Shown here piece after piece: positions 1 to 10,867 of a DNA stretch of 64,000 bases. A program made the position numbers and the translations under genes. The notes under the pieces are model-generated. The model had not been told where the DNA came from. It saw only the letters and a list, made by a program, of their open reading frames with translations, and did not search any database. Source of the DNA: Rugalucina vietnamica (lineage: Eukaryota > Mollusca > Bivalvia > Lucinida > Lucinidae); NCBI GenBank assembly GCA_964017185.1, contig OZ024871.1, positions 65,786,866 to 65,850,865 on the forward strand. The letters are read 5' to 3'. Position 1 is the stretch's first letter; every line of letters begins with the position of its first letter.

Positions 1-68
1 TAATTTACGAATGCACAGGTATGTAAACAATTGGCTGATATCTCCCACACGAGCCGGTCAACCAATAT

Positions 69-273
69 TGTAACGAACAGCCGAGCCAAGCCACAGAAAC
101 CCCGTCAGTGGAAAAGCATGCTCATCCACCAAGGGTGGTTTACTGCGCTATATACCTAACACTTACTCTAATCACAAAGTTTCGAGTTTCTAATTTGCAT
201 ATAATTACTACCCGCTAATTTGCCGCTAATACGTTGCACCAACGTATTCTACAAGGGAGACTATCCCGTTACA
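69..273 (-). repeat. 3' LTR of the miniature element
   Basis: Direct repeat partner of 379-580, with one 3-bp (aat) insertion relative to it. It lies immediately downstream, on the minus strand, of the purine tract. Confidence 0.85.
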
Positions 274-276
274 TTA

Positions 277-287
277 CTTCCCCCTCC
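277..287 (-). promoter_or_regulatory. Polypurine tract
   Basis: Minus strand GGAGGGGGAAG, three bases before the 3' LTR; an all-purine run in the position of a plus-strand primer. Confidence 0.7.
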
Positions 288-358
288 GAGAAGACTCGCC
301 CCGAGTCTTGGCCTGGGGACTACATGGGTAAGGCAACTCCGTTCTGGCAGTTGTCATC

Positions 359-376
359 ATCCCACCGCTGCCACCA
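359..376 (-). promoter_or_regulatory. Primer-binding site, tRNA-Leu type
   Basis: Minus strand reads TGGTGGCAGCGGTGGGAT, two bases after the LTR end. This is complementary to ATCCCACCGCTGCCA plus CCA, the 3' end I recall for metazoan tRNA-Leu(UAG). Position and length are as expected for an LTR-element PBS. Confidence 0.85.
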
Positions 377-378
377 AA

Positions 379-580
379 TGTAACGTACAGCCGAGCCGAG
401 CCACAGAAACCCCGTCAGTGGAAAAGCATGCTCATCCACCAAGGGTGGTTTACTGCGCTATATACCTAACACTTACTCTAATCACAAAGTTTCGAGTTTC
501 TAATTTGCATATTACTACCCGCTAATTTGCCGCTAATACGTTGCACCAACGTATTCTACAAGGGAGACTATCCCGTTACA
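379..580 (-). repeat. 5' LTR of the miniature element
   Basis: TG...CA-bounded direct repeat, about 99% identical to the partner at 69-273. On the minus strand it contains a TATATAG motif preceding a GC-richer stretch, a plausible LTR promoter. Confidence 0.85.
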
Positions 581-584
581 ATAT

Positions 585-2100
585 TTTAATCATAATCAAA
601 AGTACTGGCATACAGTGTAGACTTGGCGAAAAGCTTCAGAACAATGACATCAATGTCAGTTAAGAAGATAGGAAGCAAAACAAAAATATTTGGCCGCCAA
701 TGGGTAGCATTTAGGTCATATTTACTCGCATCACATCCGGTTTTAGGGCGTCTTACAACCGCGCAAATACCAGCTTAGCAATTTACAAGTTTCAGACATC
801 TCAGAATCAGTTGTTAAAGACAAGAAATTGACAGTCAACAACAGAAATGTAGGTGCAATCGAAATATAGAAAAAGTTGCCCAATCCTTTCAAACAGCCAA
901 AAGCTGTCAAAATATCACCTTGGTCTGTTTCATTATATTCAAACAGTCAACCAATAAAAGTTTTGAGACTATCTGTCAATTCCATTTTACTGTAACCAGT
1001 CAGAGATAAATTTATAAGGTGATGAAGAACATTTTAAGGTCGATACAAATATTGGACAGAAAATGTCAATTTCATGTTTGTGACAACTAGTTAACACCTG
1101 AATTGCTAAGCTGCTATTTGAATGGTTGTAAGTGAGAAAAGCAACTAGTAGTTCCCGTTGCGAATTGATTCGGCCTTGAATCGTTTACCCCAAACGACTT
1201 AAAAGATTCATTTTGTATTTTTGAGACGTTTCGACATAGAGACAGATAACACAAAAACGGGTCTTTTCGGCTCCGTGAGTCGTTTCGACTTTGAGTCGGC
1301 CATCCTAATCGCCGACTTAAGGTCGTTTTGGCATATAAAATCATAACAAATATCATTACATGCTCAAAGTGATTAAACGTTCATTAAGTTGTCATTTCAA
1401 GTGCAATTTTGCGTGATCAGGAATCAACCGGAAAACTACGGAAACCATTACGACTCTGTAGTATCAGAGCATGATTATTATTCTAAGCAGACATATGACC
1501 AACAAGCACATTATGGTGGTCTGTCTTACTGTTTTGGCAGGTCAAACGTTTCTATTGAAAATGTTCTCTGAATATAAATATTTGTTTGTAAAATCATCAT
1601 GGAATCGTTTGTCTAGTCAGTGCGCTGTTAATGGTTTTATTCAATGTCAAATCCTTCTTAAACGATATATTCTCTAGCTTATAAAAGTCTCTGCAGTGGA
1701 AAAAAAAACCCTTTAAAATGGAGACAAATGAATTCAAATGTGTATACATATTCTTTGCGTTTTATAGAACAGCATCAACATTTCAGGCCACCGACTGCAT
1801 GAATTTTAATAAGAACACGGCTATCAATCCCACTGAAACGTAAGAATCGGAACTAAATTGGGGAATTGTAATAACTCACAATGACGTGAGAACGGTTTGA
1901 ATGACCGAGACAAACGCATATACACGTACTGACACATATTACTGAATACAATGGTATTAAATGGAATCATGAAATACCGTATACGTACATGCGCGCGTCG
2001 GTTAGAAGCGTGTAAAATACTATATTTGGTTAAATATCCTTAAACAGCAACCCCTTTCATTAATTTATCGGTTTTCATCACAAAGTCAATAAACATTGGG
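585..2100. other. Unassigned non-coding stretch
   Basis: AT-rich sequence with only short ORFs and no recognised domain. The one motif of note is TATAAAAG at 1680-1687 followed by a CTCTGCAGT run, which resembles the conserved TATA block of the tandem units (10490, 28026, 39837). I see nothing else. Confidence 0.4.
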
Positions 2101-2366
2101 AAAACATGTCCGTGTAATGCATACCCCCTGAACCCCAATTTTATATAGAAAAACTGGGGTATGCAAGGGTAAACCTTTTCTTTATTTTTGCTCGAAAACA
2201 TATATTGTGGGTACTCGTTAGAACCGCCTCGGCGAGGTGGTTCTAACGTGTACCCACAATCTATGCTTTGAGCAAAAATAAGAAAAACATCAAAAGTTTT
2301 CTTATGAAATTTTCATTTTTTACAACAGAAAAAAATCTTTGTATATTGCATAGGCATGTTTTCGTA
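2101..2366 (+). mobile_element. Palindromic MITE (family P), copy 1
   Basis: Imperfect terminal inverted repeats begin AAAACATG at both ends. In the centre is a long perfect-to-near-perfect palindrome: GATTGTGGGTAC arms around a CCTCGGCGAGG core. The same element recurs at 17578-17825, 29530-29810 and 59521-59795, with fragments at 18300-18465 and 58150-58195. It has no coding capacity. The superfamily is undetermined; the target duplication is unclear. Confidence 0.75.
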
Positions 2367-2521
2367 ATGACAATAGTCATTCGTAGAAATTCAAAACCAA
2401 AACTTATATAATTTGAAAATTCCTATTCTGATTATAATAATATAGATCAATACATACCCCTGTCTTAACGACAATACGCTTCACAAACGTTACACTGTTC
2501 GATCCTTGTCGTACATAGCAC

Positions 2522-3475
2522 TTAAGGATGTTCGCTGCTAACATTTGACATTTCGGAACTTCCGGTTTTTCTTTTGTTGAATATCTCGTATTAACGGTTG
2601 TAGATATTTTCCTAATATTTTATATTTGGATACATATTGATGATATGCATTGAATGAGCCATGAAAATTGTCAATCTAAAAAACTTCATTTTTTCACCCC
2701 ATTTTCTGCAACATTTCAGAAAATTTTAGTTGTCTGTAAAATTTAGGGGGTAGGATAGATTAAACTTGATTATTACACATCTTCAAATTAATTGCACTAG
2801 TTGGATGTTTATTTTAGATGCAGTATATGTGTGCATGGTCTTCTAAGTCAGTCTTTGGGTCTTTGGTGTGCCGGTTATAAAATTTTAGGTGGTTTTATGA
2901 AATGGGCTTTAAGAAACGAAACAGCCGAAAAAAGGCTGAGAATGGCGATTTTCAAGCTGTTGGTTCTATCTTATATGCACACTACCCTATATATTTCTTT
3001 CTTTTATTCGAACAATATTTCCAAGTTCTATGTTGTGTGAAAATACAAGAAAAAGTTTGAATCAACAAATATGGGTTTCGCACATTTCAAAATATTGCTA
3101 TTTTCCGACTTTTCGAGTATGGGGGTAGGGTTGGAAAAGGAATCGTAAAATTTTGTCAGCCACTTCAAGTTGCAAATTTTTCTTTGCTTTTGGTCCAAAA
3201 TAGTCTGCGATACGTAAATACTATAACTTTTGAAAGCATTCTAAGTATATGTTTGTTCAAGACAGGAATGTTTCAAAGAATTAAAAAATAAATTAATTTT
3301 ACTAAATATAAAACATGGTGCTCAGAGGTCTCATTCAGAGGCATGTAGCTTGAAAAAATGCACACTACCCTATATTTATTTTGTTATCAAATGTCTTGTG
3401 TTGTATTTTGGAATCAAAAAAGAGGGGTTTGAAAAAAAGTTTGAATACTTTTTCATTGGCAGCGAACATCCTTAA
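2522..3475. mobile_element. TIR element with TTAA target duplication (piggyBac/Kolobok-type, non-autonomous)
   Basis: Inverted ends GGATGTTCGCTGC lie immediately inside TTAA on both sides (2522-2525 and 3472-3475), giving a 946-bp element. TTAA duplications are the hallmark of piggyBac and Kolobok elements. The longest internal ORF (79 codons, from 2801) resembles no transposase I know, so it is read as non-autonomous. A phrase around GCACACTACCCTATAT occurs twice inside (about 2978 and 3360). Confidence 0.7.
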
Positions 3476-4307
3476 GCAAGAATTTTCCTGATCATGCAAG
3501 TACATGTATTTCCCGTTGAAATTATCATTATTTCCCGGCGTCACCTTTCAAAATTATTTTACAAATAAATTAAAAACATACTATGCCACAAACATACATG
3601 TAACATAATTCTTTTGGATCGAAAACTGTGCCTGTTTTTTCTCTCATTCACGACAGTCACGAATGTCGCTGCCATCTTGTAAATAATGCAGTAAAAATTT
3701 CGCCGGAAGTCAAGAATTACGTCATGGAACTTGACTAATTCCAACCAAGATCCTTTTGTAAAACGCTTTTTGAATGATCGATCGGTCCGAAGAAGTCATA
3801 CTTAATACCGAAAATGTCCGAAAATTGACCAACGAACTGCGGGTCAACGCGTATTTGACCAAAACAAGGAAGGCGTTGCCAGACGACTCAAAGCGTTCAA
3901 ACGGCGAGATGTCGTAGTAGAAATCTAGGACTTAAACTGCTAAGTTAAAACGTTGTAGTGCGTATGATGAATTAATTTTATGTTTACTGTTTTTCGGACA
4001 TATGGCAATATCTGTTACAACAGTTTCACCATATCCTTAATAATAAGAAACAATATAAACTTAACACTATTTAAACACACATGAAATTATACACAAAACG
4101 CAGAAGTTTCATAGAAATATAAGCCATATTTACTCTTTCCAGCAACGATCGACGTAATGCATATGGAAGACCAATTTGCTTTTCGACATTGAAGGGGTTA
4201 ATTATTTTTGAAACATAGCTGTAAACATCACTGAATTCTCTGGTAAACAGCACAGTGTTTTAAGTACGTTTACGGATTATAGTTTGAACCTTCGAATACT
4301 TCTACAT
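3476..4307. other. Unassigned non-coding stretch
   Basis: No ORF of note, no tandem repeat and no inverted ends recognised. It abuts the start of the tandem unit array. Confidence 0.4.
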
Positions 4308-4677
4308 ACTCTGATGCGACTAGCCTTTGTGCAGGCCCCCGGACAATTAAGTTTTCTGTGTCGTGATTTATGTAGGTCAATGTTTACTCGGCTGATCCTA
4401 ATTTCGACTCGTGTTCTGTCTAGCATAAAAACAATGACAAGCGATAGACAGCTTAGTTTGAATATTTTGCCTGAGAGCCTTCATTTGAAGGATCATTTCA
4501 CTGAGTACATATAGGCAAAAAGACAATGGTTAGGTTTGGCCATGACTTAACTTCCCAGTGCAGTCAACATGCTGGGACAGAGTCATCCCTTCCTGTGTGT
4601 CAAACAATCTTCTGGGGAGGTTAGAGTTTTGATTACTACACAGACGAGGTCATAGAAGTATTTAAATAGAGACGTTA

Positions 4678-4743
4678 ATGGCCCACAGAAAGTACTCTAT
4701 GCACAATAATTTGGAAGCCACTTCGTCTGCGTGTTTTAGCTAA
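4678..4743 (+). other. Conserved 21-codon ORF in the tandem unit; coding status unproven
   Basis: Starts ATG in a GACGTTAATG context and runs 21 codons. The equivalent in unit 2 (15291-15356) is the same length with two amino-acid changes (Ala2 to Ile, Ala14 to Val). In unit 3 (31898-32020) a 1-bp deletion extends it to 40 codons. It sits in a well-conserved stretch, so preservation may be incidental. It could be a short exon, a micropeptide or chance. Confidence 0.15.
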
Positions 4744-5340
4744 TGGACTACAGGCACTTTGTTTGGTCTCGAAGCCCCTGGTATTAAAGAAGTTTAGCGA
4801 TATCTTGGTCGTCACATATTTAGGCAATGTGGTCTGACACGGACTGTCGAGTATGTTACTAAGTATGAGACTAAAATTCTAATTCTTACTAATTCGAAGG
4901 GAAGAAAATATTTATTCACATCATGTGACAAATTCATTCTAAAACGGCAAACGAAACACTGCAAAATATGTTTGTTCTTAATTTTACTTGAAACATGTCA
5001 TTTCACATGAAAAAACAACGCAATCAATTTTAATTTGGTAGTTTAATTTATTTAGACATTAACCTCAATTCATTTAACCTCCACTTACAAATCAAGAAAC
5101 AAAGTTATTAGATCATATTGACGTTGTTTGACTAGACCTCGGTTCTTTGAAGATCATTTTTTCTTTGATTGATTGCATCTTCAATCTTGCTCTCTCTGGC
5201 TGAAATACAATGGGCATAGTAAGACATCTAAGTTTGATTAGTTCGCTGAAACGCTGTCATCAACTGAAGGTTGATTTGAGGACATTACGAAAAAACAGCA
5301 AAAGTGGTTATGAGAATAGAAAATTTGTCTTGAGATAACC

Positions 5341-5660
5341 GACCAGAGGTTGGTAACTCAAAGCAATCTGAAGCTGAAGATCAACTTTAAACCAGCTTAT
5401 TAATAAGTATGTTTTAGGGATAATGGTTAATAACTGAAAATGACCTTAAGTTATGGTGACTACTTATCATAGCAGCATCGTTACTTTACGGTCAACTCAA
5501 GCCCATCACAGCGTAGTCTTATCTTACGAATTCAAAAACTTACGGTAGCTTAGAGATTGGAATAGCACGTGCGTAAATTTTAAGATGGACGTCTTATTAA
5601 TAAGACCATCGGTAGTCTTTTTAAGTAGGGGAACTGACGATGCCTTCGAGTTACTAACCC
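5341..5660. other. Unit-1-specific stretch without recognised content
   Basis: Lies between two blocks shared with the other units but has no counterpart there. I see no inverted ends or ORF. Confidence 0.3.
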
Positions 5661-6139
5661 CAGGTCTTGTTTAAACCACACCAAAACGAAGACACTATTT
5701 CATGATTGCTCAGCTGATCTATGCCTTTCTTGATATGATATGCGTAAAGCAGGCTTTACCATTAAGATAAGTGTCACAGAATAATAGCTGTTGAAGATAA
5801 ATACTCAGATTGTAAGCCAAATTGCCAGCAAGTTGCGTGCTATGTAATGTTAGTTTGCTGATTGTCCTTCCTTTATGAACATTGTCAATCACAAAAACGT
5901 TTGTTAAGGCCAGACTATTCAACGATTCTAATTTTGCCAATCTGTTTCCATATCGGGCATTCATATCATTATTACATCATTACTGACTCATTTTAACCTC
6001 GACATGAAATGCCTACATTCACCAAGGGTGCAGCACATATAGAGGGGTATGGATACAGTTTGGTCTGTAAATGTGTGTACAAATATTTTGAAGCAGTATT
6101 TGACTTTTATTTCACTCAAGCAGTTGTTATTGATGATTT

Positions 6140-6462
6140 AAAAAGGTACATGTAGGCAAAGATCAGGAAAAGGCGCAATCAGAAAAAGATTCCCACTCCA
6201 AAAACCGAGGTGGGAAAAAAGCCAAACTAACAATCAGGAACTTATACCATGAAAACATATCGTAAGCTGAATGAGCAGCTATTTTCCGAATAGGTGGCCA
6301 CTGAGTTACCTAAACTTAACTAAAAATATGAAAAAATACATAAGGCGCCAACAGCACAAACATTTTAAACACCAAGACATAAAACAAAAAGAACCACCAC
6401 AGAAGTATCGCCTTGGAACGATCAGTGACACAAAGTTACAGGCGGGCTTAAACCGGTTTTAG
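6140..6462 (+). repeat. Interspersed repeat R, copy 1
   Basis: Shares AAAAGGTAC.TGTAGGCAA, GGCGCAATCAGAAA and ACCGAGG.GGGAAAAAA with 18713-18930, and inverted with 22942-23037 and 29049-29216. The later part (GAGCAGCTATTTTCCGAA, CATAAGGCGCC) also resembles an older copy fixed in every tandem unit (e.g. 9400-9840). No coding capacity was seen. The family is unidentified, possibly a SINE-like retroposon. Confidence 0.6.
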
Positions 6463-7050
6463 ATGGCCATAACCTCACCCTCAGCTTTTGCAGTGGTTCA
6501 TAACATTTAGTTAGTTCTTCGGTCCTCGTGGTGAATCACTAACTAGTCAATGAATCTTTTTTTTGTCAGGTCACATGACCTTCTGTATTTTTTTAGTGCA
6601 GAACTAACTTGTTGGATTTTACCCTCATCTCCGGAAATCAGCTATTCAAAAATGGCTCTTTTTTGAAGTGGAATTTACTGTGACAAGTCAACGGCTGGCA
6701 GGTATTCAAATGTGAATAGAAATAAAGCATTAGGGTGTATCTACATATGGATATATAGTTTATGGTCATTGCATGTGCCAGTGGCATGTCGCACTTCAAG
6801 GGAAATTTGTCTTTTGGTGCAAAAATTGCCCTTTTAGTAAGGAGGGTGGGGTAATGTTTACATTTGCACAGAGATTGTTCCAGTAAGCAGAAACTGTTAC
6901 TGTTACTAAAAGTTTAATTGCTGGTCTATTTGTAATTGACTGTGAGTATATATGAAGGGTTATTAATGTTTTGTCTTGTTGCAAGGAGTAATTTATTTTG
7001 TAGCCGTCTTAAAAACTTTGGCCGGCCATTGGAAACCGTGTGCTGCCCCC
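6463..7050. other. Unassigned stretch in unit 1
   Basis: No ORF, tandem repeat or inverted ends recognised; ends near a short C-run at about 7047. Confidence 0.3.
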
Positions 7051-7129
7051 CCCCCAAGCATAATTCAATTGCTTTTATCATTAACGTTAGGTAAATTATA
7101 GACACGATGCTTTTTGGATAAATCTGTCA

Positions 7130-9167
7130 AAACTAGAATTGTCAGAGGATCTGACTATAGCCCCGCTTCTGAGCTTTTTGCCAGGGTGAGACAAACAATG
7201 ATGGGCAACAATCAAAAGTTAGATCTTGTTAATGTTGATGCACATAAAAAGATTGGTCAGATTCTGACAATTTGTTCTCAATGTATTGAGCAGAAACAAA
7301 AATCTGACATCAATCTAGGGCCAAAACTCTGTCATAAGTTTGCAAAAAATGACAGGCAACAATCATAAGCTAGATCTTGTCAATGTTGATTTGCATACAA
7401 AATTTGGTCAGATTCTGTCAATTCGTTGTCAAGATATTGAATGGAAACTATATTCTGAAGTCAATCAAGGGCCGTTATTCCGTCAAAAGTCTGCAAAAAA
7501 TGACGGGCAACAATCCCAAGCTAGACCATGTCTGTGTTGATGTGAATACAAAATTTGGTCAGATTCTGTCAATTCTTTCTTTAGATGTTGAGCGGAAACC
7601 GAATTCTGACGTCAATCAAGGGCCGTAACTCCATCAAAATTTTGCGAAAAATGACGGGCAACAAACCAAAGCTAGATCTTGTCATGTTGATGTGCATACA
7701 AAATTCGATTAGATTCTATCAATTTGTTCTCAAGATACTGAGCGGAAACAAAATTCCGACGTCAATCAAGGGCCATAATTCCGTCAATTATTTTTGAGAA
7801 ATAAAGGGCAACAAGCTCAAGCTAGATCTTGTCAATGTTGATGTGCATATAAATTTTGGTCAGATTCTGTCCGTTGGTTCTCGAGATATTGAGCGGAAAC
7901 AAAATTCTGATGTCAATCAAGGGACGTAACTCCGTCAAAATTATGTGATAAATGACAGGCTACAATCCCAAGCTAGATCTTGTCAATGTTGATGTGCATA
8001 CAAAATTTTGTCAGATTCTGTCAATGTGTTCTCAAGATATTTAGCGGAAACGAAATTCTGACGTCAATCAAGGGCCGTAACTCCGTAAAAATTTTGCGAA
8101 AAAAGACGGGCGACAATCCCAAGCTAGATCATGTCAATGTTGATGTTCATATAAATTTTGGTCAGATTTTGTCAATTTGTCAATCAAGGGCCGTAACTCT
8201 GTCAAAATTATGTGAAATAAATGACAGGCAACAATCCCAAGCTAGAACATGTCAATGTTGATGTGCATATAAATTTTCGTCAGATTCTGTCAATTTGTTC
8301 TCAAGATATTGAGCGGAAACGAAATTCTGACGTCAATCAAGGGACCTAACTCCGTCAAAATTATGTGAAAAATGACAGACAACAATCCAAAGCTAGATCT
8401 TGTCAATGTTGATGTGCATACAAAATTTGGTCAGATTCTGTCAATGGGTTCTCAAGATATTGAGTGGAAACGAAATTCTGACGTCAATCAAGGGCCGTAA
8501 CTCCGTCAAAATTTTGCAAAAAAATGACGGGCGACAATCCCAAGCTAGATCATGTCAATGTTGATGTGCAAACAAAATTTGATCACATTCTATCCATTGG
8601 TTCTCGAGATATTGGGCGGAAACAAAATTCTGAAGTCAATCAAGGGCCGTAACTCTGTCAAAATTTTGTGAAAAATGACGGGCAACAATCTCAAGCTAGG
8701 TTGTTGTCAATGTTGATGTGCACACAAAATTCGGTTAGATTCTGTCAATTTTGTCTCATGATATGGAGCGGAAACGAAATTCTGACGCCAATCAAGGGTC
8801 ATGACTCCATCAAAATTTTGCGAAAAATGACGGGCAACAATCCCAAGCTCGATCATGTCAATGTTGATGTGCATACAAAATTTGGTCAGATTCTGTCCGT
8901 TGGTTCTCAAGATATTGCGCGGAAACGAAATTCTGACATCAATATAGGGCCATCCAAGGGCAATAACTCTTCTGCAAATTTGGGGAAACTGACATGCATT
9001 GATACATAGATATTGTCAATATTGATGCATATGCCAAATTTGGTTAAAGTCTAACTACTGGTTCTCAAGTTCTAAGTGGTAACAGACTGGACGAAATAAC
9101 GGAATAACGGAACGACGGAAGGACAGGGTGAATCCAGTATAGTCCCTTTTTTTCAAAGCGGGGCTAT
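7130..9167 (+). mobile_element. Tandem-core element, pearl/CvE (HINE) type, family 1, copy 1
   Basis: Left end AACTAGAATTGTCAG followed by CTATAGCCCCGCTT; right end a decayed ACGG/ATAACGG microsatellite, then AAAGCGGGGCTAT. TATAGCCCCGCTT and its complement form the inverted ends. Between them lie about twelve core repeats of about 151 bp. Comparison with units 2 and 3 (TCTGTCAGAAAT...CGTCTCAG, uninterrupted) shows insertion without target duplication. Core repeats, a tetranucleotide-type microsatellite and short inverted ends are the published layout of bivalve pearl/CvE elements, grouped with Helentron-associated non-autonomous Helitrons. It has no protein product. Confidence 0.8.
7200..9010 (+). 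repeat. Core tandem array, about 151-bp monomer, about 12 copies
   Basis: Phrases TGTCAATGTTGATGTGCATA, CAAGATATTGAGCGGAAAC and GACGTCAATCAAGGGCCGTA recur at a spacing of about 151 bp. One monomer near 8160-8200 is shortened. Overlapping ORFs here are by-products of the repeat length. Confidence 0.9.
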
Positions 9168-10489
9168 AAATAGTCTTAGTATCGTCTCAGATGGGGACCA
9201 TTAAGAATGTCGTCTACAACAGGTTTCAAACATGTGCAAGCATACTTATCGATGATTACAATTACCCGTGAAGTCGACGAACAGAAATCGTTTAATATAC
9301 AACTTAAAGGCAATAATTAAATAGGGAATAAGGTTGTGTTTGAGTTTAAGTGATTCACGCGACTATGAAAACGCTCATCGAAAATACCCGCACACGGGGA
9401 CAGCTGTTAAACATGGACTATACCGTATTGTGTACCATGAAATAAAAACTAGATAAACAAAACCTCAAAGATAGGCAGGCATCTTTGTTATTTTTTTCAT
9501 ACTTTACCTTAGTGCCGATAGAACATAGCTCCCGATTTCGTTCCCATAGATGGTGAAGTCGCAAAATTGAAAGTAAGCAAACATCAGGAACTTGTAAAAT
9601 CAGAAAAGAATAACACCATACCCTCAGATGTGACACAACCAAAGGGACAATAAGGTACTGATACAAAAAGAGATAATACGGAAAGCCGAGTGAGCACCTA
9701 TTTCCGTAGAGGTTGACACTCAGTCACATGAATTTGAGTTATTAAATAAACATATGAAACGCACATAAAGACTTAAACAGCACTAAACATTCACACCAAA
9801 ATAATAAAAAAAAAGACCTACACCTCAAGCCATATTGGTGACGAAATAATCTAGTTATGAGCTACTCTTCTCTGAATATGTGGCCTTACAATATATCAAA
9901 CGATATAACAAGTGTTTTTCTTTTCAATTTAGTTACAATTTGGTTTCATAAACTTTCATTAAATACAATATTTTGCAAACAGAGATATGCATTGACTATA
10001 TAAGTGAATGCACTGACAGAGACACGATTTTAATTGCTTTCAGTTGTTGTCAGCGAGATATCAGTTGTTCGCAGCTTTTTCACTTTATTCTGTGGTGTGG
10101 AAATGACAGCAAAATTGTGTTTTGATATAGACGATAAAACGTTTTGGTGAAAATTGCGTTCTACAAACCGGCCCTAGAAGCAAAGTACGTAACTTGCTAC
10201 AGAGATAACCGTTATAAAATGGCTATCCATTTATGACCTTTGAGGCATTGTACCATTTTTTCATAGCAACAGACAACAAAGACATTTCGTCAGTGTAACT
10301 ATAAAGCAAATGGCAAAGGTTTATAGCCTACAAATCCTAAATTAGTTAATACTCCGCTTAAAATAGAATTTGTTGTGATTAGGACATAATGATTAGATAT
10401 GATGCCAATATGTCTTAACTTGTACGCCAAGCAGACACTCTGATGTTCTATTCTGCTCCGCTGCATGGCTATTAATGCCCATTTTAGAC

Positions 10490-10497
10490 TATAAAAG
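10490..10497 (+). promoter_or_regulatory. Candidate TATA box in conserved block, unit 1
   Basis: TATAAAAG followed by TGTCTGCAGTC, inside a roughly 140-bp block that is far more alike between the three units than the surrounding sequence. No downstream gene was recognised. Confidence 0.35.
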
Positions 10498-10821
10498 TGT
10501 CTGCAGTCAAAAACATATCTTGTGTGTGTTGGTGTAATGAGGTGCTTAGCTTTTACGCCCATATGAAGTCAATTTTCATTTTACATTTTATTAAAGGAGT
10601 AAAAAACAGGTCGTGAATTCAGAAGTATTTTGAAAACAAGTAAAACAGAAAATCAAACCAACTAGGAAATGTCCATTTAAGTGAGAAATGCATCAAAAGG
10701 AACAAGTTGGATTATTGATATAGCCTTAAACCTTCACAGCAAATGTTCTATTTGATCTTATCATAATAACATTCTATCAAAAACTTCAAAAATTAAATGG
10801 ATAATCAAAACTGTTGTAATC

Positions 10822-10866
<45 letters not shown>
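10822..10866. repeat. (ATG)n microsatellite, unit 1
   Basis: About fifteen uninterrupted ATG repeats. Present at the same place in units 2 and 3, so it predates the duplication. The Ser-rich minus ORF over it is an artefact. Confidence 0.95.

Positions 10867-10867
<1 letters not shown>

Larger units (their letters stand above)
65..584 (-). mobile_element. Terminal-repeat retrotransposon in miniature (TRIM-like LTR element)
   Basis: Two near-identical direct repeats of about 203 bp, each starting TGTAACG and ending CGTTACA, flank only about 105 bp. Read on the minus strand the layout is LTR, two-base spacer, an 18-nt primer-binding site, a short spacer with a perfect 8-bp stem (291-309), a purine tract, then the second LTR. 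The LTRs differ by two substitutions and a 3-bp indel, so insertion was recent. ATAT on both sides (65-68, 581-584) may be the target duplication, though AT-richness makes this weak. There is no gag or pol, so the element must have moved with proteins supplied by a relative. The tRNA-Leu primer and TG...CA ends suit a Gypsy/Mag (Steamer-like) relative; that placement is inference. Confidence 0.85.

Noticed and set aside
7200-9010. Regular spaced repeats suggesting CRISPR, and many overlapping ORFs
   Set aside because: Period is 151 bp with no unique spacers, in eukaryotic DNA. The ORFs shift frame between monomers and are products of the repeat.
10299-10562. 87-codon minus ORF, similar to 39697-39909
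   Set aside because: Conserved because the underlying DNA block is conserved; unit 2 lacks the frame.
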